Assembly: GCF_003003255.1 (NCBI RefSeq) | Contig: NZ_PVTD01000005.1 | Span: 1 to 64,000, forward strand | DNA from: Aliiruegeria haliotis | Lineage (GTDB): Bacteria > Pseudomonadota > Alphaproteobacteria > Rhodobacterales > Rhodobacteraceae | Direction: 5' to 3' | Length of the DNA: 64,000 bases | Shown: positions 1 through 9,122 of the stretch, one piece after another | How the letters are laid out: every line of letters starts with the position of its first letter | How positions within the stretch are numbered: position 1 is the first letter of the stretch | Position numbers and translations under genes: made by a program | Notes under the pieces: generated by a model | What the model was told of the DNA's origin: nothing | What the model saw: only the letters and a program-made list of their open reading frames with translations | Database searches by the model: none

Positions 1-74
1 CCGGGAGCCTCAGCCGCGATCTCCGTAACCTCGAACGTCTTCTCGCCACGATAATAGGCCGCCAAAATCGACAT
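1..74 (-). CDS. zinc-binding (medium-chain) dehydrogenase, N-terminus only
   Basis: Only the first 24 codons are present; the rest lies beyond the left edge. The ATG at 74 has AAAGGAA at a good Shine-Dalgarno distance. The peptide begins MSILAAYYRGEKTFEVTEI and runs into a Pro/Gly turn, which is how medium-chain alcohol/polyol dehydrogenases of the roseobacters usually start (an AAYY-G-F-V pattern ahead of the GroES-like zinc domain). No catalytic residues are visible, so the family is an inference from the N-terminus alone. It runs in the same direction as the solute-binding protein gene upstream, but a 509-base gap separates them. Confidence 0.45.
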   Translation of the reverse strand, partial: MSILAAYYRGEKTFEVTEIAAEAP

Positions 75-409
75 CGTTCTTTCCTTTCAGGCCGCAGGGT
101 GCAGTTCTGCCCCTGCCATCTCTCATGCTCCGATTCACCGACGCCGACCACGATCCTCAGTGACGCAGTGGCTCGGAGCACCACACACTGCATCGATATC
201 CAGTCTCCCGTGCGACCGTGTCGATCGCTCCGGGAATGACTACTCCGCCGACGGTTCGTGGAATTGGACCAGCAGGGAAGACAGCGACACTTCGGCCGCG
301 CGGAGGTGTCTGGCCCTCACATCCAATGGTCCAACAGCCGCTTGCGGAAGTTTCGCTACAACACCTGCTCCTCGTCCGATCATCGTCTTTCGAGCACAGC
401 AGAACTCAT

Positions 410-438
410 ACCAAAAATTCATTTTTGGTCAAGTCAAC
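410..438 (-). promoter_or_regulatory. candidate operator inside a promoter
   Basis: Perfect 9-base arms ACCAAAAAT (410-418) and ATTTTTGGT (421-429) are separated by two bases. On the minus strand a -35-like TTGACT (438-433) lies immediately upstream, so the palindrome would fill the spacer and reach the -10 region (TGGTAT-like). This is the usual place for a repressor site. The likely target is the dehydrogenase gene starting at 74, which would then have a long leader. A weaker plus-strand promoter (TATATG near 442) could also be covered. No regulator gene is in view. Confidence 0.4.
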
Positions 439-538
439 TCGTATATGAAATGATTGCAACCCACGCTGTCTTGACTTGGCGGCTTGCGATCCACCGCAAA
501 CAGCTATTGCCCAAGATCGGCACAGCCTTGCGGGGAAC

Positions 539-560
539 CGCCGCCCAAAGAGAGGCGGCG
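539..560 (-). terminator. possible terminator after the solute-binding protein gene
   Basis: CGCCGCC (539-545) and GGCGGCG (554-560) pair with an 8-base loop about 24 bases past the stop codon at 584. No T-tract follows on the minus strand, so it may be a Rho-assisted end or a 3' stabilising stem rather than an intrinsic terminator. Confidence 0.35.
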
Positions 561-583
561 ATTTCCGTCATTCACGACCGGGT

Positions 584-2149
584 TCAGTTCACGGTCACCC
601 AGCGCAGGATGAAGAAGTTGTCCGGCCGCTGGGTAAGCTCGATATTCGAGCGTACGCCCCAGACGAGAGGCTGGACGTAGAGCGGCACATAGGCGACCTC
701 CTCTTGCAGGATCGTCGCGGCCTCATCCAGCATTGCCTGTCGCTTGGTGTCGTCGATCTCTGACTGGATCATCGGCAGCAACTCATCGATGCGGGCATTG
801 GAATAGCCACCGAAGTTCCAGCTTCCGAGCTTCTTGTCGGGGTTCGGCGTCGAGGCGAGAAACCGCAGCGGATGCTCGGCATCGAACGTGCCTGGCGACC
901 AGCCAAGCAAGTACATGTCGAAGTTGTCCGCGCGCAGTTCCGGCCAGTAGTTCTGCACCGGCATGGCATCGAGTTCGGCGGTGATGCCGACTTGTGCCAA
1001 CAAGCTGACCACGGCCTGACAGACAGCCTCATCGTTGAGGTAGCGATTGTTGGGGCACTTCAGGCCAAAGGAGAACCCATCCGGGTAACCGGCCTCCGCC
1101 AGCAGGGCTTTCGCGGCGTCGACATCGAATGCCGGACGCTCCGAATGTGCCTCCGAGTACCCGCGCATTGCCGGGCTGACCAGTTGGCTGGCGGGTTCGG
1201 CATTGCCCCGCATGATGGTTTGAAGGATCGCCGGGACATTCACGGCCTGCGCAACCGCCTGCCGGACCTTGACGTCCTTGAACGGATTTGGCTTGCCGGC
1301 ATCGGCGGTGAACTTCAGTTCATCGGCCTCGTGTCCGAAGCCAAGCATGATGACACGGGCTTCGATACCCTGAATGATCTTCACATCCGGATTCTCGGAC
1401 AGTCGCGCGGCATCCTGGATCGGCACCGGGTTGATAAGATCGACCGCGCCGGAGAGCAGAGCGGCAACCGCGGTGGCCGGGTTCTGGATCGGTGTGAATT
1501 CGGCGCGAGTGATATTGTGTTCGACCTCGCCCCACCAATCGGCATGCGGTTCGAGGATCGTCTTCAACCCGGTCTCCCGCGAGGTCACCTTGAACGCGCC
1601 GGTTCCATTGGCGTTCAGCGTCGCGAAGTTGCCGTTTTCCTTGTCGGGTGCTGCGGACCCGTTCGCCTCGGCCCAACCCTTGTCCATGATCATCCAGTTG
1701 GCGATGGAGTCGGGAAAGATCGGGTTGGGCGCGGTGGTCAGGATGTCGATAGTGTAGGGGTCGACGACCTCGACGGATGAGACGGGGGCAAACCAGCTAC
1801 GGGTATCGGCGGACTCGCCCGAGGCGCGCTCGTAGGAGAAGAGCACGTCTTCGGCATCAAAGGTGGCGCCATCGTGGAATGTGACCCCCTCGCGCAGCGT
1901 GAAGCGCCAACCTTCGCCGTCGCCGATCGGCTCCCAGCTTGTTGCGAGCGCTGGCTCGATCTTCATGTCCTTTCCACGACGGACAAGGCCTTCGTAGACG
2001 TTGTTGAGAAAGCCGAGAACCGGTGTCGAATTGACCGCGTGGGGATCCAACGTCTGGGGGTCGGTCGTCCCGGCCCACTTGAAGTCCTCGGCGACGGATT
2101 GCGTTCCGACCAGCGCAAGAAGCGCTGTCGCCAGGCCAAGATGTTTCAT
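584..2149 (-). CDS. ABC transporter substrate-binding protein, family 5 (peptide/nickel type)
   Basis: A 521-residue periplasmic binding protein of the SBP_bac_5 (DppA/OppA) family. The N-terminus MKHLGLATALLALVG is a signal peptide ending near VAED. The mature part shows family landmarks: DPQTLDPH, an NVYEGLVRR segment, WRFTLREGVTFHDG, AEDVLFSYERA, a KVRQAVAQAVN block and a C-terminal VPLYVQPLVWG. It would deliver an oligopeptide or other small solute to an ABC permease. The ATG at 2149 is chosen over one 19 codons upstream because AAAGGAA lies about 7 bases before it and the signal peptide begins there. No permease or ATPase genes flank it, so it is an orphan in this window; the substrate cannot be told. 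Confidence 0.88.
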   Translation of the reverse strand: MKHLGLATALLALVGTQSVAEDFKWAGTTDPQTLDPHAVNSTPVLGFLNNVYEGLVRRGKDMKIEPALATSWEPIGDGEGWRFTLREGVTFHDGATFDAEDVLFSYERASGESADTRSWFAPVSSVEVVDPYTIDILTTAPNPIFPDSIANWMIMDKGWAEANGSAAPDKENGNFATLNANGTGAFKVTSRETGLKTILEPHADWWGEVEHNITRAEFTPIQNPATAVAALLSGAVDLINPVPIQDAARLSENPDVKIIQGIEARVIMLGFGHEADELKFTADAGKPNPFKDVKVRQAVAQAVNVPAILQTIMRGNAEPASQLVSPAMRGYSEAHSERPAFDVDAAKALLAEAGYPDGFSFGLKCPNNRYLNDEAVCQAVVSLLAQVGITAELDAMPVQNYWPELRADNFDMYLLGWSPGTFDAEHPLRFLASTPNPDKKLGSWNFGGYSNARIDELLPMIQSEIDDTKRQAMLDEAATILQEEVAYVPLYVQPLVWGVRSNIELTQRPDNFFILRWVTVN

Positions 2150-2796
2150 GGCGTTCCTTTCTGTCCTGTGCCGCGACATGGAGACCTGACACGCCAGAAA
2201 TGGCAAGGTTCGCTGGAGCGATATCGCTCACGTCGCCGTGATCTGCCGACGACGCGAAGAGGTGTGCACGGTGCATTCGACCGCGGGCATGGCCACAGGT
2301 GCGCATGGAAAACCGGCGGGAGGTCGGCTTTGGCGACGGGCAGCCGGTGGCGAAGGGACACGCAGTTGGGGCCTTTGCATTCGCTTGGGTCGAACCTGTG
2401 CATGGCCGCAATCCGGCAATGGCAATCCCATGCGCGCCAGTATCGGGCGCCCGCAGGCTTTTGGGCACTGTCGGGCATCGCCCGGACATGGCGATGTGCC
2501 CTTGGCGTGGTCTTTTGGAGTTCCGTGATCGCTACGGTATGTGGGGCGTGAAACGGCCAGACATCGTGTCGGGTCACCGAGGGCGGCGCGGACCTTTTGC
2601 AAGCCTGTTCAACAGGTCAGAAAAAGGACGCTGGCCTGCGCCGTTCGCAGGCAATCCGGGCATCATCGGGCATTCCGGCATCCCGTAGGGCGTCCGATAT
2701 CCTTGTTGACAGATCGAAGGCGATAATTGTCTGCTTCAATCTTGGTGTTTCCCATTCACTCGTGATGGCAGGCATGACACGTCGCCCGGAGCCCAG
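2150..2796. other. 647-base divergent intergenic region
   Basis: Lies between the divergent solute-binding protein and SulP genes, so it must hold both promoters. A TTGACA (2706-2711) and a GATAAT (2722-2727) are visible near the SulP side, but their 10-base spacing does not fit one promoter. A plus-strand ORF of 129 codons (2299-2688) has no ribosome binding site and no recognisable family; I do not call it a gene. Nothing else stands out. Confidence 0.5.
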
Positions 2797-5007
2797 ATGG
2801 CACAGACAGCAGACAACGCGCACAGCCGGGTCGGACCAATCGGACTGGTTCTGAGCGGCACACTTGTGGGGCTGACCTCGGTTGTCTTCGCGATCTCGTT
2901 TGCCGCGATTATTTACAACGACAGGCTGGCGCCGTTCCTTGAGCGCGGTATTGCGCACACCCTGTTGGGCGCATCGATCATGGCCGCCATCGGCGCCTTT
3001 CTGTTTTCCTATCGCGGGACCATCGGGCAACCGCAGGATATCACTGCAATCCTGTTGGCCGGCGCTGCGGCGACGATTGCGGCGGGGCCGGTATCGGCTG
3101 ATCCCGAGGTGCTCTACACGACCGTTTTCATGATGGTTGCCATTGCCGCGGTCGCAGCGGGTGCCGTGTGTGTCATCCTCGGGACGATCAAGGTCAGCTT
3201 CCTCGCTCGATTTACACCCTACCCGGTGCTGGGCGCCTTCCTTGCCTCAACCGGCTATTTCCTCACCATGGGAGCGATCGGCCTTGTCCTCGGCCGGAAC
3301 GTGACAATCTGGGATATGGGCTTCATCCTTGCGCCACAGAACCTCGCAGCCTGGGCGCCGTGGGTGATCCTTGGTGGCGCCATGGATGTCGCAATACGAA
3401 AGGTACCGGGAAACCACACTTTGCCTGTCTGCATCCTCGGTGCCGCCGCGGCGTTCTTCGTTTATATATATGCAGCCGGAATTGGCCTGGAGGGCGCCGA
3501 GGCACGGGGCTGGCTACTGGGACCGTTTCCCGAAGCAGGGTTCCTGGGCGAGATCGGCAGGGTCAGCCCGTCCCTGACGGATTGGCCGGCAATTGCAACG
3601 CAGGTGCCGGTGTTGCTCGCGGTCATCGGGATGACGCTCCTTGGTGGCATGCTCAACCTGACGGGATTGGAGCTGACCATTGGGGAAGATCTCGAAATCG
3701 ACCGGGACCTCCGCACCATCGGGGTCACCAATATCGCGACAGGTGGTGTCGGTGGGTTGGTGGGCTATCCCCTGCTCGGAGAGACCATCTTTGCCTGGCG
3801 CATCGGGTTGAAGGGAACGGCCGCAGGCGTCAGCGCCGCGCTGACCTGTCTTGTCACCTTTCTGTTTGGTGCCGACGTGCTTGCGCTGATGCCCAAGGGG
3901 TTGCTCGCCGCCGTCGTCGCCTTCCTTGGCCTCGATCTGCTGCGCACCTGGCTCTGGCATGAACGCCAGAAATTGCCATGGCAGGATTTTCTCGTGATTC
4001 TGCTGACCCTCGCCGTTGCGGCGACGATCGGCTTTCTGGAAGCGCTTGCCTTTGGTCTGTGCGCCTCGGTCGTCGTTTTCATCGTCTCCTATGCCCGGTT
4101 GAATATCGTGCGGTCTGTGTCCGATCTTCGCGAACGCCGGTCGACCGTCGAGCGGAGCGCGCCGCAGGCGACATGTTTGAGCGGGGCCGGAGATCGGGTT
4201 CTGGTGGTTGAACTGGCCGGGCATCTGTTCTTCGGGTCGGGTGCCGGGCTGCGAAAGGCCATCTGGCAGCGCATCAATACGCCGGTCGCTCTGGATATGC
4301 TCATTCTTGACTTCAACCATGTCTCGGGAATCGATTCTTCGACGATTCTGAACCTGAACCGGATGCGCTCGGATTGCGATGCACGTGGAATTGAACTCGC
4401 GCTTTCCGGGTGTTCGGCCTTTGTTGCCGACAGGATCGCGCGCTTCAATATCCACCACAGCGAAAGACGGCTGGTCCACTACCCGACCTTGAATGATGCC
4501 TTGGAGGTTGCCGAGGAACGCATTCTTGCCCAGACCCCACCAGCCGCCGATGTCGACGGGCTGCCCTTTCTGGACGAGCTGGCACGGCGCCACCCGGCGC
4601 TCGACCTCGCATCGATGTTCAAGACTCTGGACTGCTCCGATGGAGATATCGTGCTCCGGCAGAACGACTGCACCAACGGCATATTCGTCCTGTTGCAGGG
4701 GCAAGTGAGGGCGACGATCAGCATGAGCGGGCCCAATGACCTGGAAGTCGCCCGCTTTCTTCCGGGATCTCTGATCGGAGAGATCGCGTCCTATGGAGAG
4801 GTCGAGCGCACCGCGACGGTCTCCTCGATCGGATCGTCGCGGCTCATGCGCATTGATCTGGCCCATATCGACGAGGCTGATGCGCTGAGCCCGGGGTTCG
4901 CCGCGGATTTTCACCGGCTGGTGGCCCGGCGCCTCGCCCGTCGCCTGCGGCGAACAACCTTGGAGGTCAAACAGACCCTGGATCGCCAATCACCTGTTGG
5001 CCAATAG
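2797..5007 (+). CDS. SulP-family anion transporter with STAS and cyclic-nucleotide-binding domains
   Basis: 736 residues. Residues about 15-430 are a hydrophobic, multi-span SulP (SLC26-like) transporter core. About 460-560 form a STAS domain (LVVELAGHLFFGSG, then LDMLILDFNHVSGIDSST). About 602-715 form a cNMP-binding/Crp-type beta-roll (GDIVLRQ, GIFVLLQGQVRA, FLPGSLIGEIASYGEVERTA). The protein would move an inorganic anion such as sulfate or bicarbonate across the inner membrane, with transport tuned through the cytoplasmic domains. The PGSLIGE stretch matches the phosphate-binding cassette only loosely, so real nucleotide binding is uncertain. ATG at 2797 has GGAG upstream. It is monocistronic as far as can be seen. 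Confidence 0.9.
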   Translation: MAQTADNAHSRVGPIGLVLSGTLVGLTSVVFAISFAAIIYNDRLAPFLERGIAHTLLGASIMAAIGAFLFSYRGTIGQPQDITAILLAGAAATIAAGPVSADPEVLYTTVFMMVAIAAVAAGAVCVILGTIKVSFLARFTPYPVLGAFLASTGYFLTMGAIGLVLGRNVTIWDMGFILAPQNLAAWAPWVILGGAMDVAIRKVPGNHTLPVCILGAAAAFFVYIYAAGIGLEGAEARGWLLGPFPEAGFLGEIGRVSPSLTDWPAIATQVPVLLAVIGMTLLGGMLNLTGLELTIGEDLEIDRDLRTIGVTNIATGGVGGLVGYPLLGETIFAWRIGLKGTAAGVSAALTCLVTFLFGADVLALMPKGLLAAVVAFLGLDLLRTWLWHERQKLPWQDFLVILLTLAVAATIGFLEALAFGLCASVVVFIVSYARLNIVRSVSDLRERRSTVERSAPQATCLSGAGDRVLVVELAGHLFFGSGAGLRKAIWQRINTPVALDMLILDFNHVSGIDSSTILNLNRMRSDCDARGIELALSGCSAFVADRIARFNIHHSERRLVHYPTLNDALEVAEERILAQTPPAADVDGLPFLDELARRHPALDLASMFKTLDCSDGDIVLRQNDCTNGIFVLLQGQVRATISMSGPNDLEVARFLPGSLIGEIASYGEVERTATVSSIGSSRLMRIDLAHIDEADALSPGFAADFHRLVARRLARRLRRTTLEVKQTLDRQSPVGQ

Positions 5008-5158
5008 GTTGGCCACACATGCGGGGCATTCCCGGCGAACCCGTCCCTGCTGGCCGCTTTCGGGCCGCGAAGCTTGAAGCGACGTTTCTCAAGAGGGTTT
5101 CCCTTCGGCCCCCGATCCGGCTATTGCGCTCCCTGACCGTACCGCCGCCGAGGATCCA

Positions 5159-5779
5159 ATGGCCCAGATAGAATCCCTCTTCGTCACCCGTCTCTACCGC
5201 GCCGAGTTGAAGGAACTCGGCAAGCCAATCGACCCGGTAGAGATGGAAAACTCCTGCCTTGTCGTCGCCGAGGACGACGAGGCCGGGCAGGAATGGTGTG
5301 AGCAGAACGGCTATCCGGGCTACACCAGCTATGCCTCGCTGACCGATCTGCCGTGGCGGTTCCCGATCTTTGCCGACCTGGTCGAAGTGCTCGACCAGCA
5401 TGTGGCGAAGTTCGCCGAAGATCTTGAGTTCGACCTCGATGGGCGGACGTTGAAGCTGGAGGATCTCTGGATCAACATCCTGCCGGAGGGCGGCACACAT
5501 TCGTCCCACCTCCACCCGCATTCCGTCATCAGCGGCACGACCTATGTTTCGATGCCCGAAGGCGCCAGCGCGCTGAAGCTGGAAGACCCGCGGTCGGGGC
5601 GGATGATGGCAGCGCCAGCACGGCTCAAAACCGCACGGCGCGAGCTACAGACTTTCATTTATGCGAAACCGAAGGTCGGTGACGTGCTGCTCTGGGAGAG
5701 CTGGCTGCGCCACGAGGTGCCGATGAACATGGCCGAGGAAGAGCGTATCAGTGTCAGCTTCAACTACGCCTGGGCCTAG
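5159..5779 (+). CDS. TIGR02466 family protein (putative 2OG-Fe(II) oxygenase)
   Basis: 206 residues. The jelly-roll core of this family is recognisable: a histidine-rich metal site THSSHLHPHS (His114, 117, 119, 121) followed by SGTTYVSMP, then LLWESWLRHEVPMN with His185 and RISVSFN with Arg196, which would complete a His...His/Arg 2-oxoglutarate site. Family members are called putative 2OG-Fe(II) oxygenases; their substrates are not known. ATG at 5159 follows GAGG. The gene stands alone between the SulP gene and the ribosomal cluster. A 7-base inverted repeat (5773-5779 with 5798-5804) overlaps its stop codon and may help end the transcript. Confidence 0.8.
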   Translation: MAQIESLFVTRLYRAELKELGKPIDPVEMENSCLVVAEDDEAGQEWCEQNGYPGYTSYASLTDLPWRFPIFADLVEVLDQHVAKFAEDLEFDLDGRTLKLEDLWINILPEGGTHSSHLHPHSVISGTTYVSMPEGASALKLEDPRSGRMMAAPARLKTARRELQTFIYAKPKVGDVLLWESWLRHEVPMNMAEEERISVSFNYAWA

Positions 5780-6090
5780 ACGCCGAGGTCGCGGTGCCTA
5801 GGCCGGTGGCAGCCGTCTTCGCGTTGCGGGATGACCGCGTTCGCACGGACCGGAGGCCAGTCCAGCACGCCTGCCGGCCACGTCGAAGGTGCAGTGTTGG
5901 GCGGCGTGGCAGCATTTCTTGCGCAGGCCCCCCTTTTTTGTTGCCCTCACCGATACTCACCCTTATAGAGCGGCATCCTGCGGATTCCCGATGACGGGAT
6001 TCGTGCGACCAAGTCTAATCATCCGTCAGGTCCCGAGTGACCCTGTATCAATTCCAGGGGCTCACTGACGTTTTGAGAAAGGAAATGGCG
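5780..6090. other. 311-base leader region of the ribosomal operon
   Basis: No coding sequence is apparent. It carries a C-run followed by six T residues (5928-5939) and directly after it a strong promoter candidate (5941-5969). In most proteobacteria rplP and the rest of the S10 operon would precede rpmC; here they do not, so this region must start transcription of the ribosomal block anew. Confidence 0.6.
5941..5969 (+). promoter_or_regulatory. sigma-70-type promoter for the rpmC-rpmD operon
   Basis: TTGCCC (5941-5946) and TATAGA (5964-5969) are separated by exactly 17 bases. The predicted start near 5976 leaves about 115 bases of leader before the rpmC ATG at 6091. It is the best promoter match in the gap and the operon needs one here. 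Confidence 0.55.
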
Positions 6091-6297
6091 ATGAACGCCA
6101 CCGAACTTCGTGATCAGACTCCGGACCAGCTCCGCGAGAAACTGACCGATCTGAAGAAAGAAGCCTTCAACCTGCGGTTTCAGCAGGCAACGGGCGCCAT
6201 GGAAAACACCGCGCGCACCCGTCAGGTTCGTCGTGACATCGCGCGTGTGATGACTGTTCTGAACGAAAAGGCGGCGTCGGCCGCAGCGGAGGCTTAA
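6091..6297 (+). CDS. rpmC: 50S ribosomal protein L29
   Basis: 68 residues, [15 protein letters not shown]... with the typical [15 protein letters not shown] and [15 protein letters not shown] helices of L29. It sits near the polypeptide exit tunnel. ATG at 6091 is chosen over ATG 6085 because AAAGGA (6078-6083) is then 7 bases away; the longer reading to 6037 has no support. First gene of the block rpmC-rpsQ-rplN-rplX-rplE-rpsN-rpsH-rplF-rplR-rpsE-rpmD. rplP is not upstream. Confidence 0.97.
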   Translation: MNATELRDQTPDQLREKLTDLKKEAFNLRFQQATGAMENTARTRQVRRDIARVMTVLNEKAASAAAEA

Positions 6298-6300
6298 TCA

Positions 6301-6531
6301 ATGCCCAAGCGTATCCTTACCGGCACCGTCACCAGCGACAAGAACGAGCAGACCGTAACCGTCCTTGTCGAGCGTCGCTACAAGCACCCGCTTCTGCACA
6401 AGACGATCCGTTCGTCGAAGAAGTATCGCGCCCATGACGCGAAAAACGAATTCAAGACCGGCGATCAAGTCCGCATCCAGGAATGCGCGCCGATCTCGAA
6501 GACCAAGCGCTGGGAGGTGATTTCGGCGTAA
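6301..6531 (+). CDS. rpsQ: 30S ribosomal protein S17
   Basis: 76 residues beginning [21 protein letters not shown], with the conserved [11 protein letters not shown] and [10 protein letters not shown] motifs of S17, an early-assembling 16S rRNA-binding protein. It starts three bases after the rpmC stop, so the two are translationally linked. Confidence 0.97.
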   Translation: MPKRILTGTVTSDKNEQTVTVLVERRYKHPLLHKTIRSSKKYRAHDAKNEFKTGDQVRIQECAPISKTKRWEVISA

Positions 6532-6562
6532 GCCGGTCTCACGCTCAGTTTGATCGAAACCC

Positions 6563-6589
6563 TGGGGGGAAGAGCAAGAACATCCCCCA
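6563..6589 (+). other. G/C hairpin in the rpsQ-rplN spacer
   Basis: TGGGGG (6563-6568) pairs with CCCCCA (6584-6589) around a 15-base loop, in the 76-base gap between rpsQ and rplN. No T-tract follows. It is one of five such stems in the longer spacers of this ribosomal cluster. Confidence 0.4.
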
Positions 6590-6607
6590 AAGGTCGGGAG
6601 AAACCTA

Positions 6608-6976
6608 ATGATCCAGATGCAGACCAATCTGGATGTCGCTGACAACTCCGGTGCTCGCCGGGTTCAGTGCATCAAGGTCCTCGGCGGCTCCAAGCGGAAA
6701 TACGCATCCGTGGGCGACATCATCGTGGTGTCGGTCAAGGAAGCCATCCCGCGTGGCCGTGTGAAGAAGGGTGACGTGCGCAAAGCCGTCGTCGTCCGGA
6801 CCGCAAAGGAAGTGCGTCGCGAAGACGGCACCGCCATCCGCTTCGACCGTAACGCTGCCGTCATCCTCGGCAACAACGGCGAGCCGATCGGTACCCGTAT
6901 CTTCGGACCGGTCGTGCGCGAGCTGCGTGCGAAGAACTTCATGAAGATCATCTCGCTCGCCCCGGAGGTGCTGTAA
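6608..6976 (+). CDS. rplN: 50S ribosomal protein L14
   Basis: 122 residues, the usual length. It starts [21 protein letters not shown] and contains the L14 signature [19 protein letters not shown] and the C-terminal [19 protein letters not shown]. It forms part of the subunit interface. GGGAGAAACC supplies the ribosome binding site. One base separates its stop from rplX. Confidence 0.98.
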   Translation: MIQMQTNLDVADNSGARRVQCIKVLGGSKRKYASVGDIIVVSVKEAIPRGRVKKGDVRKAVVVRTAKEVRREDGTAIRFDRNAAVILGNNGEPIGTRIFGPVVRELRAKNFMKIISLAPEVL

Positions 6977-6977
6977 G

Positions 6978-7283
6978 ATGGCTGCCAAACTGAAAAAGGG
7001 CGACAAGGTCGTCGTGCTCGCTGGCAAGGACAAGGGCAAGACTGGTGAGATCCAGGCCGTGTCCCCGAAGACCGGCAAGGCTGTTGTCGAAGGCATCAAC
7101 ATTGCCGTTCGTCACACGCGCCAGACGCAGACGAGCCAGGGTGGCCGCGTGGCCAAGGCCGTGCCGATCGATCTGAGCAATCTTGCTCTGGTCGATGCCA
7201 ACGGCAAGGCGACCCGCGTCGGTTTCCGTGAGGAAGACGGCAAGAAGGTCCGCTTCGCCAAGACCACGGGGGACGTGATCTGA
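6978..7283 (+). CDS. rplX: 50S ribosomal protein L24
   Basis: 101 residues with the N-terminal KOW motif ([20 protein letters not shown]) and the [13 protein letters not shown] segment of L24, an assembly initiator of the 50S subunit. Its TGA stop overlaps the rplE ATG by one base (TGATG), suggesting translational coupling. Confidence 0.98.
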   Translation: MAAKLKKGDKVVVLAGKDKGKTGEIQAVSPKTGKAVVEGINIAVRHTRQTQTSQGGRVAKAVPIDLSNLALVDANGKATRVGFREEDGKKVRFAKTTGDVI

Positions 7284-7846
7284 TGCTCGATACTGCCAAC
7301 TACACCCCGCGTCTCAAGGCGTTCTACGCCGAAACGATCCGTGCCGCGATGAAGGAAGAATTCTCGTACAAGAACGAGATGATGATCCCGAAGCTGGAAA
7401 AGATCGTCCTGAACATCGGTGCGGGCACCGAGTCGGTGAAAGACTCCAAGAAAGCCAAGGGCGCTGCGGACGATCTGACCGCCATTGCGGGCCAGCAGGC
7501 CGTCGTGACCAAGGCCAAGAAGTCGATCGCGACCTTCCGCGTGCGTGAAGGCATGCCGCTCGGCGCCAAGGTGACCCTCCGCGGTGACCGGATGTACGAA
7601 TTCCTCGATCGCCTGATCACCGTCGCGCTGCCGCGCGTCCGCGACTTCCGCGGCGTCTCCGGCAAGTCGTTCGACGGTCGTGGCAACTACGCCATGGGCC
7701 TCAAGGAACACATCGTCTTCCCCGAGATCGACTTCGACAAGGTCGACGAGGCCTGGGGTCTGGACATCGTTATCTGCACCTCCGCTCCGACGGATGCGGA
7801 AGCCAAGGCGCTGTTGAAGCATTTCAACATGCCGTTCAACAGCTGA
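7283..7846 (+). CDS. rplE: 50S ribosomal protein L5
   Basis: 187 residues, slightly longer than the usual 179 through an N-terminal MLDTANYTP extension that is common in alphaproteobacteria. It has the L5 signatures [51 protein letters not shown] and the C-terminal [14 protein letters not shown]. It binds 5S rRNA in the central protuberance. Confidence 0.98.
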   Translation: MLDTANYTPRLKAFYAETIRAAMKEEFSYKNEMMIPKLEKIVLNIGAGTESVKDSKKAKGAADDLTAIAGQQAVVTKAKKSIATFRVREGMPLGAKVTLRGDRMYEFLDRLITVALPRVRDFRGVSGKSFDGRGNYAMGLKEHIVFPEIDFDKVDEAWGLDIVICTSAPTDAEAKALLKHFNMPFNS

Positions 7847-7858
7847 GGGACCTGACCT

Positions 7859-8164
7859 ATGGCTAAGAAAGCAATGCTCGAACGCGAGAAGAAGCGGCAG
7901 CAGCTGGTGGAGAAGTACGCCACCAAGCGCGCGGCGCTGAAAGAGATCGCGAATGACGAAGAGCGTCCGATGGAAGAGCGGTTCAAGGCCCGGCTGAAGC
8001 TGGCCAAACTGCCCCGCAATTCCTCGGCCACACGCCTGCACAACCGTTGCCAGGTCTCGGGCCGTCCGAAGGCTTACTACCGTAAGCTGAAGATGTCGCG
8101 GATCGCGCTGCGGGACCTCGCCTCCGAAGGCAAGATCCCCGGCATGGTCAAGTCCAGCTGGTAA
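7859..8164 (+). CDS. rpsN: 30S ribosomal protein S14
   Basis: 101 residues, the long zinc-free (C-minus) form: the C-terminal [27 protein letters not shown] lacks the CxxC pairs of the zinc form. Ends with PGMVKSSW as expected. Short spacers on both sides keep it in the operon. Confidence 0.98.
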   Translation: MAKKAMLEREKKRQQLVEKYATKRAALKEIANDEERPMEERFKARLKLAKLPRNSSATRLHNRCQVSGRPKAYYRKLKMSRIALRDLASEGKIPGMVKSSW

Positions 8165-8176
8165 GGAGGAGATAAA

Positions 8177-8566
8177 ATGAACGATCCTCTTGGTGATATG
8201 CTGACCCGTATCCGCAACGCTCAGATGCGCGGCAAGTCCACGGTTCGCACCCCTGCGTCCAAGCTTCGTGCCTGGGTTCTGGATGTGCTGGCCGACGAGG
8301 GCTACATCCGTGGCTACGAGAAGGTTGAGGACTCTCAGCACCCCGAAATCGAAATCAGCCTCAAGTACTTCGACGGTACTCCGGTCATTCGCGAGCTCAA
8401 GCGCGTCTCGAAGCCCGGTCGTCGTGTGTACATGTCGGTTGGTGACATTCCCTCGGTCCGTCAGGGCCTGGGCGTCTCCATCGTCTCCACGTCCAAGGGC
8501 GTGATGTCGGATGCAGCGGCTCGCTCCAACAATGTTGGTGGCGAAGTTCTCTGCACCGTCTTCTAA
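8177..8566 (+). CDS. rpsH: 30S ribosomal protein S8
   Basis: 129 residues. [16 protein letters not shown] at the start and the C-terminal S8 signature [19 protein letters not shown] are clear. S8 binds 16S rRNA and in enterobacteria represses the spc operon by binding its mRNA; whether that applies here is not visible. GGAGGAG upstream is a strong ribosome binding site. Confidence 0.98.
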   Translation: MNDPLGDMLTRIRNAQMRGKSTVRTPASKLRAWVLDVLADEGYIRGYEKVEDSQHPEIEISLKYFDGTPVIRELKRVSKPGRRVYMSVGDIPSVRQGLGVSIVSTSKGVMSDAAARSNNVGGEVLCTVF

Positions 8567-8577
8567 GGAGGTCAGGA

Positions 8578-9111
8578 ATGTCTCGTATTGGCAAGAAACC
8601 GGTCGAGCTGCCGTCGGGTGTCTCCGCGTCTCTCTCCGGTCAGACCATCGAGGTGAAGGGTCCGAAAGGCACCCTGAGCTTCAACGCCACCGATGATGTG
8701 ACGCTCGCAGTCGAGGACAACCAGGTTGTCGTCGAGCCGCGTGGCAAGTCCAAGCGTGCCCGCCAGCAGTGGGGCATGTCCCGCACCATGGTCGGCAACC
8801 TCGTCACCGGCGTTACCGAAGGCTTCAAGAAAGAGCTCGAGATTCAGGGTGTCGGTTACCGTGCCCAGATGCAGGGCAACACGCTGAAGCTGAACCTCGG
8901 TCTGTCGCATGACGTTGAGTTCCCGGTTCCGACCGGCATCACCGTCACCTGTCCAAAGCCGACGCAGATCGTAGTTGAGGGCATCGACCCCCAGCAGGTC
9001 GGCCAGGTCGCGGCGAACATTCGCGAGTGGCGCAAGCCGGAGCCCTACAAGGGCAAGGGCATTCGCTACGCTGGCGAGTTCATCTTCCGCAAGGAAGGCA
9101 AGAAGAAGTAA
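8578..9111 (+). CDS. rplF: 50S ribosomal protein L6
   Basis: 177 residues with the duplicated L6 fold. [15 protein letters not shown] opens it and the C-terminal signature [15 protein letters not shown] is intact. GGAGG lies 8 bases ahead of the ATG. Confidence 0.98.
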   Translation: MSRIGKKPVELPSGVSASLSGQTIEVKGPKGTLSFNATDDVTLAVEDNQVVVEPRGKSKRARQQWGMSRTMVGNLVTGVTEGFKKELEIQGVGYRAQMQGNTLKLNLGLSHDVEFPVPTGITVTCPKPTQIVVEGIDPQQVGQVAANIREWRKPEPYKGKGIRYAGEFIFRKEGKKK

Positions 9112-9122
9112 GGACGAGAGAA

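Larger units (their letters stand above)
75..583. other. 509-base intergenic region with an operator-like palindrome
   Basis: No ORF here resembles a protein; the short ORFs overlap one another on both strands and lack ribosome binding sites. The region holds an AT-rich island at about 405-450 with a near-perfect palindrome (410-429), and a GC hairpin (539-560) just after the solute-binding protein gene. The rest, 75-400, shows nothing recognisable. Confidence 0.6.

Noticed and set aside
872-1780. 302-codon plus-strand ORF
   Set aside because: Antisense shadow of the solute-binding protein gene, with no family resemblance or ribosome binding site.
2299-2688. 129-codon ORF in the divergent gap before the SulP gene
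   Set aside because: No ribosome binding site, no recognisable family, and overlapped by other frames of equal quality.
3514-4989. 491-codon minus-strand ORF
   Set aside because: Antisense to the SulP gene; Gln/Arg-rich composition is typical of high-GC antisense frames.
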